A DNA stretch of 64,000 bases, from positions 1 through 64,000 of the forward strand of contig NZ_FNDG01000009.1 of NCBI RefSeq assembly GCF_900100535.1. The letters are read 5' to 3'. How positions within the stretch are numbered: the first letter of the stretch is position 1; each line of letters starts with the position of its first letter. This document shows positions 10,069 to 19,460 of this stretch, in pieces. This DNA comes from Phytopseudomonas flavescens (GTDB taxonomy: Bacteria > Pseudomonadota > Gammaproteobacteria > Pseudomonadales > Pseudomonadaceae). The notes below the pieces were generated by a model, which had not been told where the DNA came from, made no database searches, and saw nothing but the letters and a program-made list of their open reading frames with translations. The position numbers and the translations under genes are program-made.

Positions 10069-10902
10069 ATGGCTTCCATTGAGTCTCTATTGAACGCCGT
10101 TGAACTGCCGGACTCGCCCAGCGCCCGGGTGGATGCCGAGCTGTTGCTGGCCCACGCCCTTGGCAAGCCGCGCAGCTACCTGCGCACCTGGGCGGATCGT
10201 GAGGTCGAGGACGACGCAGCGGCGCGATTCGCGGTCAGCCTGGTACGCCGACGTGACGGCGAGCCGGTGGCTTACATTCTCGGCCGGCAGGGCTTCTGGA
10301 GCCTGGATCTGGAGGTCGCGCCGCATACCCTGATCCCCCGTCCTGACACCGAATTGCTGGTGGAAACCACGCTGGCGCTATTGTCTGGCGGCCCGGCGCG
10401 AGTGCTCGACCTGGGTACCGGCACTGGTGCCATCGCCCTGGCCCTGGCCAGCGAGCGCCCGGCCTGGCAGGTGACTGGGGTCGATCGGGTCGACGCCGCG
10501 GTGTCCCTGGCTGAAAGCAATCGGGCGCGCCTGGGCCTGGACAACGCTGCCTTTTTTTCGAGCCACTGGTTCGAAGGGCTGAGCGGCGAGCGCTATGCCG
10601 TGATCGTCAGCAACCCGCCCTATATCGCCCGTGACGACCGTCATCTGGGCGAGGGCGATGTGCGTTTCGAACCGAGCAGCGCCTTGGTATCGGGCGTCGA
10701 TGGGCTTGACGATATCCGTCTGCTCATCGAGCAGGCGCCGGCGCATCTGCTGGCTCCCGGCTGGTTGCTGCTCGAACATGGCTTCGATCAGGCCGAGGCC
10801 GTGCGTGCGTTGCTGAGCCAGCGCGGTTTCGTCGAGGTCCACAGCCGCCGCGACCTGGCCAATCATGAACGCATCAGCCTGGGGCGGTGGCCGCATGAAT
10901 GA
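10069..10902 (+). CDS. prmC: Peptide chain release factor N5-glutamine methyltransferase
   Basis: PrmC (HemK) methylates the GGQ glutamine of RF1 and RF2 using SAM. The N-terminal helical substrate domain is followed by the Rossmann methyltransferase with motif I VLDLGTGTGAIALALA. The diagnostic NPPY motif VIVSNPPYIARDDRHL is near residue 183, and the FEPSSALVSG segment follows. The 277-residue length and the position immediately after prfA are typical. Its 3' end overlaps the next gene by 8 bp. Confidence 0.97.
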   Translation: MASIESLLNAVELPDSPSARVDAELLLAHALGKPRSYLRTWADREVEDDAAARFAVSLVRRRDGEPVAYILGRQGFWSLDLEVAPHTLIPRPDTELLVETTLALLSGGPARVLDLGTGTGAIALALASERPAWQVTGVDRVDAAVSLAESNRARLGLDNAAFFSSHWFEGLSGERYAVIVSNPPYIARDDRHLGEGDVRFEPSSALVSGVDGLDDIRLLIEQAPAHLLAPGWLLLEHGFDQAEAVRALLSQRGFVEVHSRRDLANHERISLGRWPHE

Positions 10903-11662
10903 ACAGTTGACTGACGAAGAATTGCTGCGCTACAGCCGGCAGATCCTCTTGGCGCAGATCGATATCGACGGCCAGCTGCGGCTCAAGGGCAGCCGCGTGC
11001 TGATCGTCGGTCTCGGAGGGCTCGGCTCCCCGGTGGCGCTGTACCTGGCGGCTGCCGGGGTCGGTGAGCTGCACCTGGCGGATTTCGACAGCGTCGAGCT
11101 GAGCAACCTGCAGCGGCAAATCGCCCACGATACCGCGAGCATCGGCCAGAGCAAGGTGGATTCGGCGCTGGCGCGGCTGGCGGCGATCAACCCCGGCATC
11201 CGGCTATGCGCCCACCGCCAGGCGCTGGATGCGGACTCCCTGGCCGCAGCGGTGACGGCGGTCGATCTGGTGCTCGACTGCTCGGACAATTTCGCCACCC
11301 GCGAGGCGGTCAACGCGGCCTGTGTCGACGCCCGCAGGCCGCTGGTCAGTGGCGCTGCGATCCGCCTGGAAGGGCAGTTGTCGGTGTTCGACCCGCGACG
11401 TGCCGACAGCCCCTGTTATCACTGCCTGTACGGCCATGGCAGCGAAGCCGAGCTGACCTGCAGTGAAGCCGGCGTGGCAGGCCCGCTGGTCGGCCTGGTC
11501 GGCAGCCTGCAGGCTCTCGAAGCCCTCAAGCTGCTGGCCGGTTTCGGTGAGCCGCTGGTGGGGCGGTTGCTGCTGATCGATGCCTTCGGCTCGCGCTTCC
11601 GCGAGCTGCGGGTCAAGCGCGATCCGGGGTGTACGGTCTGTGCGGGCAATGCCCATGCGTGA
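10895..11662 (+). CDS. moeB: MoeB/ThiF-type adenylyltransferase (E1-like)
   Basis: This E1-like enzyme would adenylate the C-terminal glycine of a sulfur-carrier protein (MoaD for molybdopterin, or ThiS). Visible are the ATP-binding [19 protein letters not shown], the [13 protein letters not shown] loop, and two zinc-ligand pairs (CYHC and CTVC). The start [19 protein letters not shown] is the family N-terminus and overlaps prmC by 8 bp, suggesting coupled translation; length 255 residues. P. aeruginosa has moeB in this slot. MoeB and ThiF cannot be separated with certainty by eye, so the substrate is inferred. Confidence 0.9.
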   Translation: MNEQLTDEELLRYSRQILLAQIDIDGQLRLKGSRVLIVGLGGLGSPVALYLAAAGVGELHLADFDSVELSNLQRQIAHDTASIGQSKVDSALARLAAINPGIRLCAHRQALDADSLAAAVTAVDLVLDCSDNFATREAVNAACVDARRPLVSGAAIRLEGQLSVFDPRRADSPCYHCLYGHGSEAELTCSEAGVAGPLVGLVGSLQALEALKLLAGFGEPLVGRLLLIDAFGSRFRELRVKRDPGCTVCAGNAHA

Positions 11663-12443
11663 GGCACCGATTGGGGTGTTCGATTCCGGCGTCGGTGGAC
11701 TCACTGTATTGCGCGAGATCCGTACCCTGCTGCCCCGCGAGTCGTTGCTGTATGTCGCCGATAGCGGTCATGTGCCCTACGGCGAGAAGAGCGCCGACTA
11801 CATTCGCGAGCGCTGCCGGGCCATCGCCGGGTTCCTCCTCGCCCGTGGTGCCAAGGCGCTGGTGCTGGCCTGCAATACCGCCACCGTGGCCAGTGTGGCC
11901 GAGCTGCGCGGGCTTTATCCACAATTACCCATCGTGGCCATGGAGCCTGCGGTGAAACCGGCTGCCGCGGCGACCCGCTCTGGCGTGGTCGGTGTGCTGG
12001 CGACCACCGGTACCCTGAAAAGCGCGCGTTTCGCCGCGCTGCTCGACCAGTTCGCCAGCGATGTCCGGGTGGTCACCCAGCCGTGCCCGGGCTTGGTGGA
12101 GTTGATCGAAGCCGGCGACCTGGAGGATCCGCGACTGCATGAACGGCTGCGCGGCTATGTCGACCCGTTGCTCGCCGAGGGCTGCGATACGCTGATTCTC
12201 GGCTGTACCCACTATCCCTTTCTCAAGCCGTTGCTGAGCCGCTGGCTCGACCCCTCGATCAGCCTGATCGACACTGGCGCGGCGGTGGCCCGGCAATTGC
12301 AAAGGTTGCTCGGCGAACGCGGCTTGCTGGCCGTCGGGCCGCCAGCGCCTGAGCGCTTCTGGTGCAGCGGTGATCCATCCAGCATGCAGGGCATCATGCC
12401 GGTGCTGTGGGGCCATGCTGCCCAGGTCAGTCGTTTTCCCTGA
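11655..12443 (+). CDS. murI: Glutamate racemase
   Basis: MurI interconverts L- and D-glutamate to supply D-Glu for peptidoglycan. The family N-terminus [18 protein letters not shown] holds the catalytic Asp/Ser. The two catalytic cysteines are in [10 protein letters not shown] and LGCTHYPFL. With the ATG at 11655 the protein is 262 residues; another ATG two codons upstream (11649) is equally in frame. The start overlaps the moeB stop by 8 bp, continuing the overlapping prmC-moeB-murI unit. Confidence 0.95.
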   Translation: MREAPIGVFDSGVGGLTVLREIRTLLPRESLLYVADSGHVPYGEKSADYIRERCRAIAGFLLARGAKALVLACNTATVASVAELRGLYPQLPIVAMEPAVKPAAAATRSGVVGVLATTGTLKSARFAALLDQFASDVRVVTQPCPGLVELIEAGDLEDPRLHERLRGYVDPLLAEGCDTLILGCTHYPFLKPLLSRWLDPSISLIDTGAAVARQLQRLLGERGLLAVGPPAPERFWCSGDPSSMQGIMPVLWGHAAQVSRFP

Positions 12444-12593
12444 GGCATGCACCGCGCCTGGTTTGCGGCGCCGCCATTGGCCAATGGCCAGTAAATTTTT
12501 CTAGAACGAATGGAACTTATCCAGCGTCTGTAACTATAGTTTTCCCGCGCCTCACTTAAAACAATCCGTGATCGCTATAAAAGGGTGTTTCCA

Positions 12594-13112
12594 ATGAAGA
12601 AGCTGGTTGGCTTGGCCGCTGCAGTTGCGTTGTCCCTTGGCTCGGTAACAGCGGCTCAGGCCGCAGGTCTGACCTTTTCCGTGGGGCAGTCCGGTGACTC
12701 CACCATGGTCTACCGTCTCGGTGCTCAGTTCGATTTCAACAGCCGCTGGTTCGAAAGCAGTGTCGGCCACCTGGGGGGCTACTGGGATGCCGGCTACACC
12801 TACTGGGAAGGCGACGACACCGCCACCAACCATAGCGTGTCCTTCGCGCCGGTATTCGTTTACGAGTTCGCCGGACAGAACGTCAAACCCTACCTGGAAG
12901 CGGGTATCGGTGTGGCGGCGTTCTCCAACACCCAGCTCGAGTCCAACGACCTGGGCTCATCGTTCCAGTTCGAAGACCGCATCGGCGCCGGCCTGCGTTT
13001 CGCTGGTGGCCATGAAATCGGTATTCGTGCGATTCATTATTCCAATGCCGGTATCAAGAAGCCCAACGATGGCGTCGAATCTTATGCCGTGCATTATCGG
13101 TTGAATTTCTAA
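12594..13112 (+). CDS. pagL: Lipid A 3-O-deacylase PagL
   Basis: PagL is an outer-membrane beta-barrel that removes the 3-O-linked acyl chain of lipid A. The protein has a signal peptide cleaved near AQAA-GL (residue 24) and is 172 residues long. It carries the conserved GYWDAGYTYWEG, FAPVFVYEF and EDRIGAGL segments. The catalytic triad is intact: His148 and Ser150 in IHYSNAG, and Glu162, at the same +2 and +14 spacing as the P. aeruginosa enzyme. ATG 12594 follows an AAAAGGG ribosome binding site. It stands alone after murI, with a putative hairpin terminator downstream. Confidence 0.93.
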   Translation: MKKLVGLAAAVALSLGSVTAAQAAGLTFSVGQSGDSTMVYRLGAQFDFNSRWFESSVGHLGGYWDAGYTYWEGDDTATNHSVSFAPVFVYEFAGQNVKPYLEAGIGVAAFSNTQLESNDLGSSFQFEDRIGAGLRFAGGHEIGIRAIHYSNAGIKKPNDGVESYAVHYRLNF

Positions 13113-13133
13113 GCGGGTTTCTCGCACTACTTG

Positions 13134-13154
13134 AACCGGGCTTCGCACCCGGTT
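13134..13154 (+). terminator. Hairpin downstream of pagL
   Basis: A 7-bp stem AACCGGG/CCCGGTT with loop CTTCGCA begins 21 bp after the pagL stop and is followed by TCTTCG. The stem is GC-rich but the U-run is weak, so this is a plausible rather than certain terminator. Confidence 0.45.
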
Positions 13155-13159
13155 TCTTC

Positions 13160-13426
13160 GAGCCTGTTCACGATCTTTCGACGAGACTCCACGCGCAATG
13201 GCAGCAAAAAGGGGCGAAAGCGGCCATTTGTAGTGTGGACCGGGGCGCGTAGCCGACGCTTCACCTACGCGGCCCGACCCGTCCACCGCTCTGCGATCGC
13301 GATGGTGGATGAAAAGAGCGTCAGCTACGCGCCCCTATCCACCCTACGGCTGCTTCCGCCATTTGCCGCCGATCTGCAGGAATACGGGTTTCGGTTTGCC
13401 AAGTGCACAGGATCGTGAACACGCTC
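13160..13426. repeat. MITE-like inverted-repeat element
   Basis: The 356-bp gap between pagL and the YkgJ-type gene contains no credible gene but has a nested inverted-repeat structure. The outer arms GAGCCTGTTCACGATC (13160-13175) and GATCGTGAACACGCTC (13411-13426) match at 15 of 16 positions. Inner arms at 13235-13260 and 13317-13342 match at 23 of 26, centred on GGGGCGCGTAG. A TCA(C/G)CTACGCG motif repeats at 13261 and 13321, 60 bp apart. This organisation looks like a non-autonomous mobile or palindromic repeat element of about 267 bp. No transposase is present. Confidence 0.6.
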
Positions 13427-13468
13427 TTATGCCCGCAGCAAATTCACGGCCAGCTGGTTGAGGTGCTG

Positions 13469-13786
13469 TCAGCGGTAGATGCTGGAAATGCCGCGACGCT
13501 CTTCCAGGCACTCGGGGGCCCCCAGTTCGAATTCGCGGCAGATCAGCGGGCGCACCGAATAGATGGTGCAGCGCATGGTGTCCCGATCCAATGCCGCGCA
13601 CCAGCCGTCGTCCAGCCGGCGCATCACCTCGCCGCCCCAGTCATCGTTGTCGATGAAGCGCCTTGGCACGCCGGTGTCGGTGATCAGCATGACTTCCAGT
13701 TGGCAACAGCAGGCCGCGCAGGTGCTGCAGCTGACTTCGCTGCTTTCCGTGATCTGCTGGTGGGGGATATGGTGGCTGGCGCTCAT
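13469..13786 (-). CDS. YkgJ-type cysteine-cluster protein
   Basis: This small protein (105 residues) belongs to the YkgJ/UPF0153 zinc- or iron-chelating family. The hallmark cysteine cluster SCSTCAACCCQLE is at residues 19-31. Further cysteines are in WCAALD, MRCTIYSVRPLICREFELG and PECLEERRG, the usual family pattern. The metal and function are unknown for most members. It sits downstream of the membrane protein gene on the same strand (18 bp), so they may be co-transcribed with the photolyase cluster. Confidence 0.85.
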   Translation of the reverse strand: MSASHHIPHQQITESSEVSCSTCAACCCQLEVMLITDTGVPRRFIDNDDWGGEVMRRLDDGWCAALDRDTMRCTIYSVRPLICREFELGAPECLEERRGISSIYR

Positions 13787-13804
13787 CGGCGCATTCTACG
13801 CCAG

Positions 13805-14314
13805 TTAGCGCCGCGCCGAGTGGCTGTCTGCGGCATACAGCCGGGCGAAGCCCTGCAGCACCGGCAATGCCACGGCCCAGATCAGGGCCAGCAGGAACAG
13901 GGTGGTGCCGTTGCCATGGGCAAAGTCCACCTGGTTGAGGGCGGCAGCCAGGTAATAATGCAGCGGCCCAGCACAGGCGCCCAGCAGGCTGGCCCGCCAC
14001 CAGGGGCGTGCCGTCCAGGCCAGGCAGTGGCACAGGGTGCTGCCGAGCAGCAGCCAGGTGAGCGCCAGCCACACCGGAATCAGCTGGCGGGGTTCGCCGA
14101 AATCGAACAGGCCGAACTGCAGCAGGAAGCTGTCCACGGCGCTGCCGAACAGCAGCACGCTGGCCAGCAGTCTGCCCTCGCGCTGCCAACTGCCGATGTA
14201 CAGCAGGTGCACCAGCATGATCGCGGCCACCAGCCACAACCAGGGGCCATCGCCGACCACACAGGCGAACCAGCCGATGACCAGCAACAGGGCGTTGAGC
14301 AGAGTTTTCGGCAC
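13805..14314 (-). CDS. DUF2878-like integral membrane protein
   Basis: This hydrophobic protein has about five or six predicted membrane segments (for example ALLLVIGWFACVVGDG, WLVAAIMLVHLLYIG, LIPVWLALTWLLLGSTL, TTLFLLALIWAVALPV) and no enzymatic motif. It resembles the DUF2878 family. I used the GTG at 14314 (VPKTLLNALLLVIGWF, 169 residues), because family members begin directly before the first membrane helix. An in-frame start 31 codons further upstream exists. It lies 150 bp downstream of phrB on the same strand and may belong to the same light-inducible transcript; that is inference. Confidence 0.6.
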   Translation of the reverse strand: MPKTLLNALLLVIGWFACVVGDGPWLWLVAAIMLVHLLYIGSWQREGRLLASVLLFGSAVDSFLLQFGLFDFGEPRQLIPVWLALTWLLLGSTLCHCLAWTARPWWRASLLGACAGPLHYYLAAALNQVDFAHGNGTTLFLLALIWAVALPVLQGFARLYAADSHSARR

Positions 14315-14464
14315 CGGAGCGTCCGTTAGCAGCTGTGGCCCGTCGCCGATGGCGGCGGTAACCGTGCGGGAAAGCTGATGGTGCCCGTGCCGGAGGCTCT
14401 GCTGCAACTGCCCGGGGTGGTTTCACCGTTGGCCAGCGGCGTGGGCACCGCGGCGGGCTGGGGG

Positions 14465-15916
14465 TCAGGTCAGCTGGTTGGCCGATGGCAGGTTCTTGAA
14501 CGCGTCCAGAGCGCGCTGGCGGCTGTCCTTGAGGTCGACGACGGGCAATGGGTAGTCCGATCCGCTGCCGAACAGGCTGCCCCGTCCCTTGTGGCCGGCA
14601 TGCGGGTCATGTATCGCCTTGTCGCCGAGTGCACTCAGTTCCGGCAGCCAGTGACGGATGAAACGGCCTTGCGGATCGAAGCGCTGGGACTGGCTGACCG
14701 GGTTGAAGAGGCGGAAGTAAGGCACCGAATCGGTGCCGGTCGAGGCGCTCCACTGCCAGCCACCGTTATTGGCAGCCAGGTCTCCGTCGATCAGGTGGCG
14801 CATGAAGAATCGCTCGCCTTCGCGCCAGTCGATCAGCAGGTTCTTGCTCAGGAACATCGCCACCACCATGCGCAGGCGGTTGTGCATCCAGCCGGTTTCC
14901 AGCAGCTGACGTATCGCCGCGTCGATGATCGGGATGCCGGTACGCCCTTGCTGCCAGGCCTGCAGATCCTTGTTGGCGTTACGCCACGGCAGGGCTTCGG
15001 TTTCCGGGCGGAAGGCGCGGTGCATGGACACCCGTGGGTAACCGACCAGGATGTGGTTGTAGAATTCCCGCCAGATCAGCTCGTTGACCCAGGTGACGGC
15101 GCCCTGGTTGCCGCTCTCGAACTCGCCCTGATTGATGTTCAGCGCCGTGTGCAGGCACTGACGCGGCGATACCACGCCCGCCGCCAGGTAGGCGGACAGC
15201 TGGCTGGTGCCGGGGCACGCGGGGAAGTCACGGTTGTCGTGATAGTCCTCGATCCGTTCATCGGCGAAGCGCTGCAGCCGCTCGCGGGCGGCCTGTTCGC
15301 CGGCGGGCCAGGCGTCGCGTAGCGCCTGGCTCGGCGTTTCGAAGCCGGGAACGTTGCCGGGCACCTGGTCGGCGTCGATCTTCAGCCTGGCCTGCGCCTT
15401 TGGCAATGCCACCAGAGGCGGCAAGGCGCTGTGCAGGCGCTGGTAACAGACACCGCGGAACTGGCTGTAGACCTTGAAGTAGGTGTCCGTGCGGGTCAGC
15501 ACGCTGCCGGGCTTGAACAGCAGGCGGTCCAGGTGGCGCTGGACGTCGATATCGAGGTTCGCCATGGCGGCGGCCACGTCGCGGTCGCGCCGGCTTTCAT
15601 TGACCGCGTACTCCTCGTTGAAGTGCAGTGCCGTTGCGCCCAGCTCCCTGGCCAGCTTGCCGAGAACCTTGGGTGCCGCGTCCCATTCGACGGCTTGGCG
15701 AATCAGTAGCGGCACGTTGAGGCGCTGCAGTTGCACGCTCAGTTCAGCCAGGTTGCGCAGCCAGAAGTCCACCTTGCAGGGGGCATCGTCGTGCCGATGC
15801 CACTGGCCGGGGCTGAGCAGAAACACGGCGACCGTCGGCCCGGCCTGCATGGCGGCAGCCAGTGCGGTGTTATCGGTGATGCGCAGGTCGGTTCGAAACC
15901 ACATCAGTTGCAACAT
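14465..15916 (-). CDS. phrB: Deoxyribodipyrimidine photolyase
   Basis: This class I CPD photolyase repairs UV-induced pyrimidine dimers with blue light. The N-terminal antenna domain starts LMWFRTDLRITDNTALAAA. The C-terminal FAD domain carries TGIPIIDAAIRQLLETGWMHNRLRM and LIDGDLAANNGGWQWSASTGTD, the signature that binds FAD and contains the electron-transfer Trp residues. The 483-residue length is normal. It is the third gene of a minus-strand operon, 8 bp after the MerR-type regulator, which is itself coupled to the DUF523 gene. Regulation by the LitR-type operators upstream of that gene is inferred. Confidence 0.97.
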   Translation of the reverse strand: MLQLMWFRTDLRITDNTALAAAMQAGPTVAVFLLSPGQWHRHDDAPCKVDFWLRNLAELSVQLQRLNVPLLIRQAVEWDAAPKVLGKLARELGATALHFNEEYAVNESRRDRDVAAAMANLDIDVQRHLDRLLFKPGSVLTRTDTYFKVYSQFRGVCYQRLHSALPPLVALPKAQARLKIDADQVPGNVPGFETPSQALRDAWPAGEQAARERLQRFADERIEDYHDNRDFPACPGTSQLSAYLAAGVVSPRQCLHTALNINQGEFESGNQGAVTWVNELIWREFYNHILVGYPRVSMHRAFRPETEALPWRNANKDLQAWQQGRTGIPIIDAAIRQLLETGWMHNRLRMVVAMFLSKNLLIDWREGERFFMRHLIDGDLAANNGGWQWSASTGTDSVPYFRLFNPVSQSQRFDPQGRFIRHWLPELSALGDKAIHDPHAGHKGRGSLFGSGSDYPLPVVDLKDSRQRALDAFKNLPSANQLT

Positions 15917-15924
15917 GAGTCGTC

Positions 15925-16869
15925 CTATTCGAGCAAGTGGCGATCGGCGAGCGTTTGCAGCGCAGCGAGGGGGCCGGCGGTGAAAACGATGTCGGCGCCG
16001 CTGGCGGCATTGGCGGGCAGCGGCACGGTGCCTGACGGCTCATCGAAACCGACCAGCAGGCAGGGAATGCCATGGTCAGCGAGCCATTGCCGGGGCGAAG
16101 GCTCCTTGCCGGAGGTGTTTTCCGTCTCGCAGAACAGCAGCAGGGCGCGGGGTTGCCGGCGGGCGATGGCCAGCGGCAGTTCATTCGGTGGAATCGGCCC
16201 GTCGAAGGCATCTACCGGGCAGCCGGCAGTGCCGATCAGCCAGGCACACAGCCATAGCTGTGGTGACATTGGCAGTGGGCCCAGATTGATCAGCAGCAGG
16301 GGCTTACCGGTGTGCTGCCGGTTGTCATGGTAAACGCGGGCGCCAAGCTTGCTGCGTAACCAGCTGTACAGGAACAGCCGCTCGGTCGTCGCCCCTGGGC
16401 GTTGCGGCCAGCGCCTCTCCAGAGTGTCCAGCAGCGGCAGAAGCAGGTGCTGGCAGAGAATCTGCGGTGGGTAGAGTGCCAGTTCGGCATTGAAACGTTC
16501 GTCCAGTTGGCGCTCGTCGAGCAGGTGGATGGCGTGGCACAGGCGCTCGCGCTTTTCCTGCCATTGCGAGGACTGCTCGGCGGGCAGCGGCTGGTCGACG
16601 CGCAGCAGCCCCTTGACCTGGCCAACCGACACCCCGCGGTTGAGCCAGCCGAGCACCGCCTTGATGGTCTGTACGTGCTCCGCGGAATACAGGCGGTGGC
16701 CCTTGGCGGTGCGGTGCGGAACGATCAGGCCGTAACGCCGTTCCCAGGCGCGCAGGGTGACCGGGTTCACACCCGTCAGACTGGCCACCTCGCGGATCGG
16801 CAGGTAGCCGTCGACGAACGCTTCCCGGCCAGGGTCGGCGCCCCCTGTAGCATCCCTTGGCTGATTCAT
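15925..16869 (-). CDS. MerR-family regulator, class II LitR/PplR1-like
   Basis: The N-terminal MerR helix-turn-helix is clear: LPIREVASLTGVNPVTLRAW, then ERRYGLIVPHRTAKGHRLYS at about residues 23-62. The C-terminal half is arranged like the helix-bundle plus Rossmann part of the B12 photoreceptors CarH and LitR. However, the expected D-x-H-x-x-G cobalamin motif after the first strand (LLLINLGPLPMSP) is missing. This matches the class II LitR proteins of Pseudomonas (PplR1 in P. putida), which repress light-inducible genes without binding B12 themselves. It overlaps the DUF523 gene by ATGA and lies directly before phrB. Length 314 residues. Confidence 0.85.
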   Translation of the reverse strand: MNQPRDATGGADPGREAFVDGYLPIREVASLTGVNPVTLRAWERRYGLIVPHRTAKGHRLYSAEHVQTIKAVLGWLNRGVSVGQVKGLLRVDQPLPAEQSSQWQEKRERLCHAIHLLDERQLDERFNAELALYPPQILCQHLLLPLLDTLERRWPQRPGATTERLFLYSWLRSKLGARVYHDNRQHTGKPLLLINLGPLPMSPQLWLCAWLIGTAGCPVDAFDGPIPPNELPLAIARRQPRALLLFCETENTSGKEPSPRQWLADHGIPCLLVGFDEPSGTVPLPANAASGADIVFTAGPLAALQTLADRHLLE

Positions 16870-17834
16870 AGGGCATTGCGCAGGCTGAGGTTTTCCGGGT
16901 GCGGCTGCAGGTAGACCTGCTGCGCGATGTAGCTGTCGGGGTGCTGGCGGAAGTGGTGTTTGAGCAGCGTCAGTGGTACCACCAGGGGCACGATACCGTG
17001 CCGGTATTGGCCGATGAGCTGCTGCATTTCCTGTTTTTCTGCAGAACTCAGGGAGCCTTTCAGGTAGCCGATCAGGTGCTGCAGCACGTTGGCGTGGGTA
17101 CCGCGAGTGGCGCAGCGTTTCAGGGCCGTCATCAGTTCGCCGAAATAGTGTTCGGCCAGGTCGTGCAAGTCGCGTCCGGAAAGGTCGCCGAGCAAGCGGC
17201 CGAGGCGCTTGTAGCGCAGTGGATCGGTGGCCATCAGCAGGTATTTATGGCGGGCATGGAACTCGATCAGCTTGCCGCGGCTCAGGCCCGACTGGCACAG
17301 CGCCTGCCACTGCGCATAGGTGAACACTCGGGTCAGGAAGTTTTCACGCAGCACCGGGTCGTTGAGCCGGCCATCTTCCTCGATCGGCAGATTCGGGTGG
17401 CGCTGGCACAGCACGCTGGTGTAGAGACCGCGACCTTTCGGCTCGCTGGGGTGGCCGTTGTCCTGGTAGACCTTGACGCGCTCCAGGCCGCAGGACGGCG
17501 ACTGCTGCATGACGATGTAGCCGCTGATGGGGGGCAGCTCGGCCGCCACCTGCTCGCCGTAGGCGGTCAAGGCCTCGGTGTGATCCTGCCCGGGGTGCAC
17601 CGTGCCGACGGCCCGCGGTGCCGCCGGATCGCCGACCAGGCGGATCGGCTCGCGAGGCGTGCCCAGTCCGATGGCGACCTCGGGGCAGAAGGGCACGAAT
17701 TCGAAATGGTCGCTCAACTGATCCAGGCACAGTCGCGAGGCCTTGTGCCCGCCGTTGTAGCGCACTTCGGCGCCGAGCAGGCAGGCGCTGACGCCGAGCG
17801 TGGGTTTCTGCTGATGGAGCGGGCTGGCTGGCAT
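16866..17834 (-). CDS. DUF523-DUF1722 (YbgA-type) protein
   Basis: This two-domain protein of unknown biochemistry has an N-terminal DUF523 domain (LGVSACLLGAEVRYNGGHK; the Cys motif continues in QQSPSCGLERVKVY) and a C-terminal YbgA/DUF1722 domain from about residue 170 (ARHKYLLMATDPLRYKRLGR). In E. coli ybgA also adjoins phr, so linkage to photolyase is conserved across gammaproteobacteria. It is the first gene of the operon with the MerR regulator and phrB. The promoter region carries two LitR-type operators. Length 322 residues; the start has an upstream AAGG. Confidence 0.88.
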   Translation of the reverse strand: MPASPLHQQKPTLGVSACLLGAEVRYNGGHKASRLCLDQLSDHFEFVPFCPEVAIGLGTPREPIRLVGDPAAPRAVGTVHPGQDHTEALTAYGEQVAAELPPISGYIVMQQSPSCGLERVKVYQDNGHPSEPKGRGLYTSVLCQRHPNLPIEEDGRLNDPVLRENFLTRVFTYAQWQALCQSGLSRGKLIEFHARHKYLLMATDPLRYKRLGRLLGDLSGRDLHDLAEHYFGELMTALKRCATRGTHANVLQHLIGYLKGSLSSAEKQEMQQLIGQYRHGIVPLVVPLTLLKHHFRQHPDSYIAQQVYLQPHPENLSLRNAL

Positions 17835-17856
17835 GGCGCACCTTCGATGATGTTCT

Positions 17857-17880
17857 TGTACAAGAATTTATTTTTGTACA
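17857..17880 (-). promoter_or_regulatory. LitR/PplR-type operator, promoter-proximal site
   Basis: TGTACA-N12-TGTACA, an exact match to the T(G/A)TACA-N12-TGTA(C/T)A consensus that I recall for PplR1-controlled promoters in P. putida. Each half is embedded in a longer palindrome (CTTGTACAAG and TTTGTACAAG). It lies 23 bp upstream of the DUF523 start codon, where a bound repressor would block the transcript start or leader. Confidence 0.85.
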
Positions 17881-17889
17881 AGTTTCATC

Positions 17890-17919
17890 TCATCTTAAGC
17901 GCGATCTTGTACAAGTCAA
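17890..17919 (-). promoter_or_regulatory. Sigma-70 type promoter of the DUF523-merR-phrB operon
   Basis: On the minus strand, TTGACT (five of six -35 positions) is followed after 16 bp by TAAGAT (four of six -10 positions). The upstream operator overlaps the -35 box and the proximal operator lies just downstream. That is the layout expected for repression by a MerR-type protein bound in the dark. Confidence 0.55.
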
Positions 17920-17931
17920 ATGCTCTGTACA
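17908..17931 (-). promoter_or_regulatory. LitR/PplR-type operator, distal site
   Basis: A second exact TGTACA-N12-TGTACA, separated from the first by 27 bp. It covers the TTGACT -35 element of the predicted promoter. Two perfect 24-bp operators in a 75-bp span are very unlikely by chance in DNA of this base composition. Confidence 0.85.
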
Positions 17932-17965
17932 GCATCCGGCCGCAGGCCGGATGACCTGCAGCGTT

Positions 17966-19326
<1,361 letters not shown>

Positions 19327-19460
19327 CTATCCTTGAGAATAGGCGCGGGCGCCAATAGTTTCCCCGTTTCTGTCGGCAGCTTGCCTCGCCGAGGTCGAAG
19401 GCCTGTCAGCGACCTGCCCGCCACGTGGAAATCCGCAGCACCCATAGCGAGGAACCTGCC

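Noticed and set aside
12507..12545. GGAACTT followed by TCTGTAA upstream of pagL, resembling an AlgU promoter
   Set aside because: The spacing between the two boxes is only about 8-10 bases, not the 16-17 needed.
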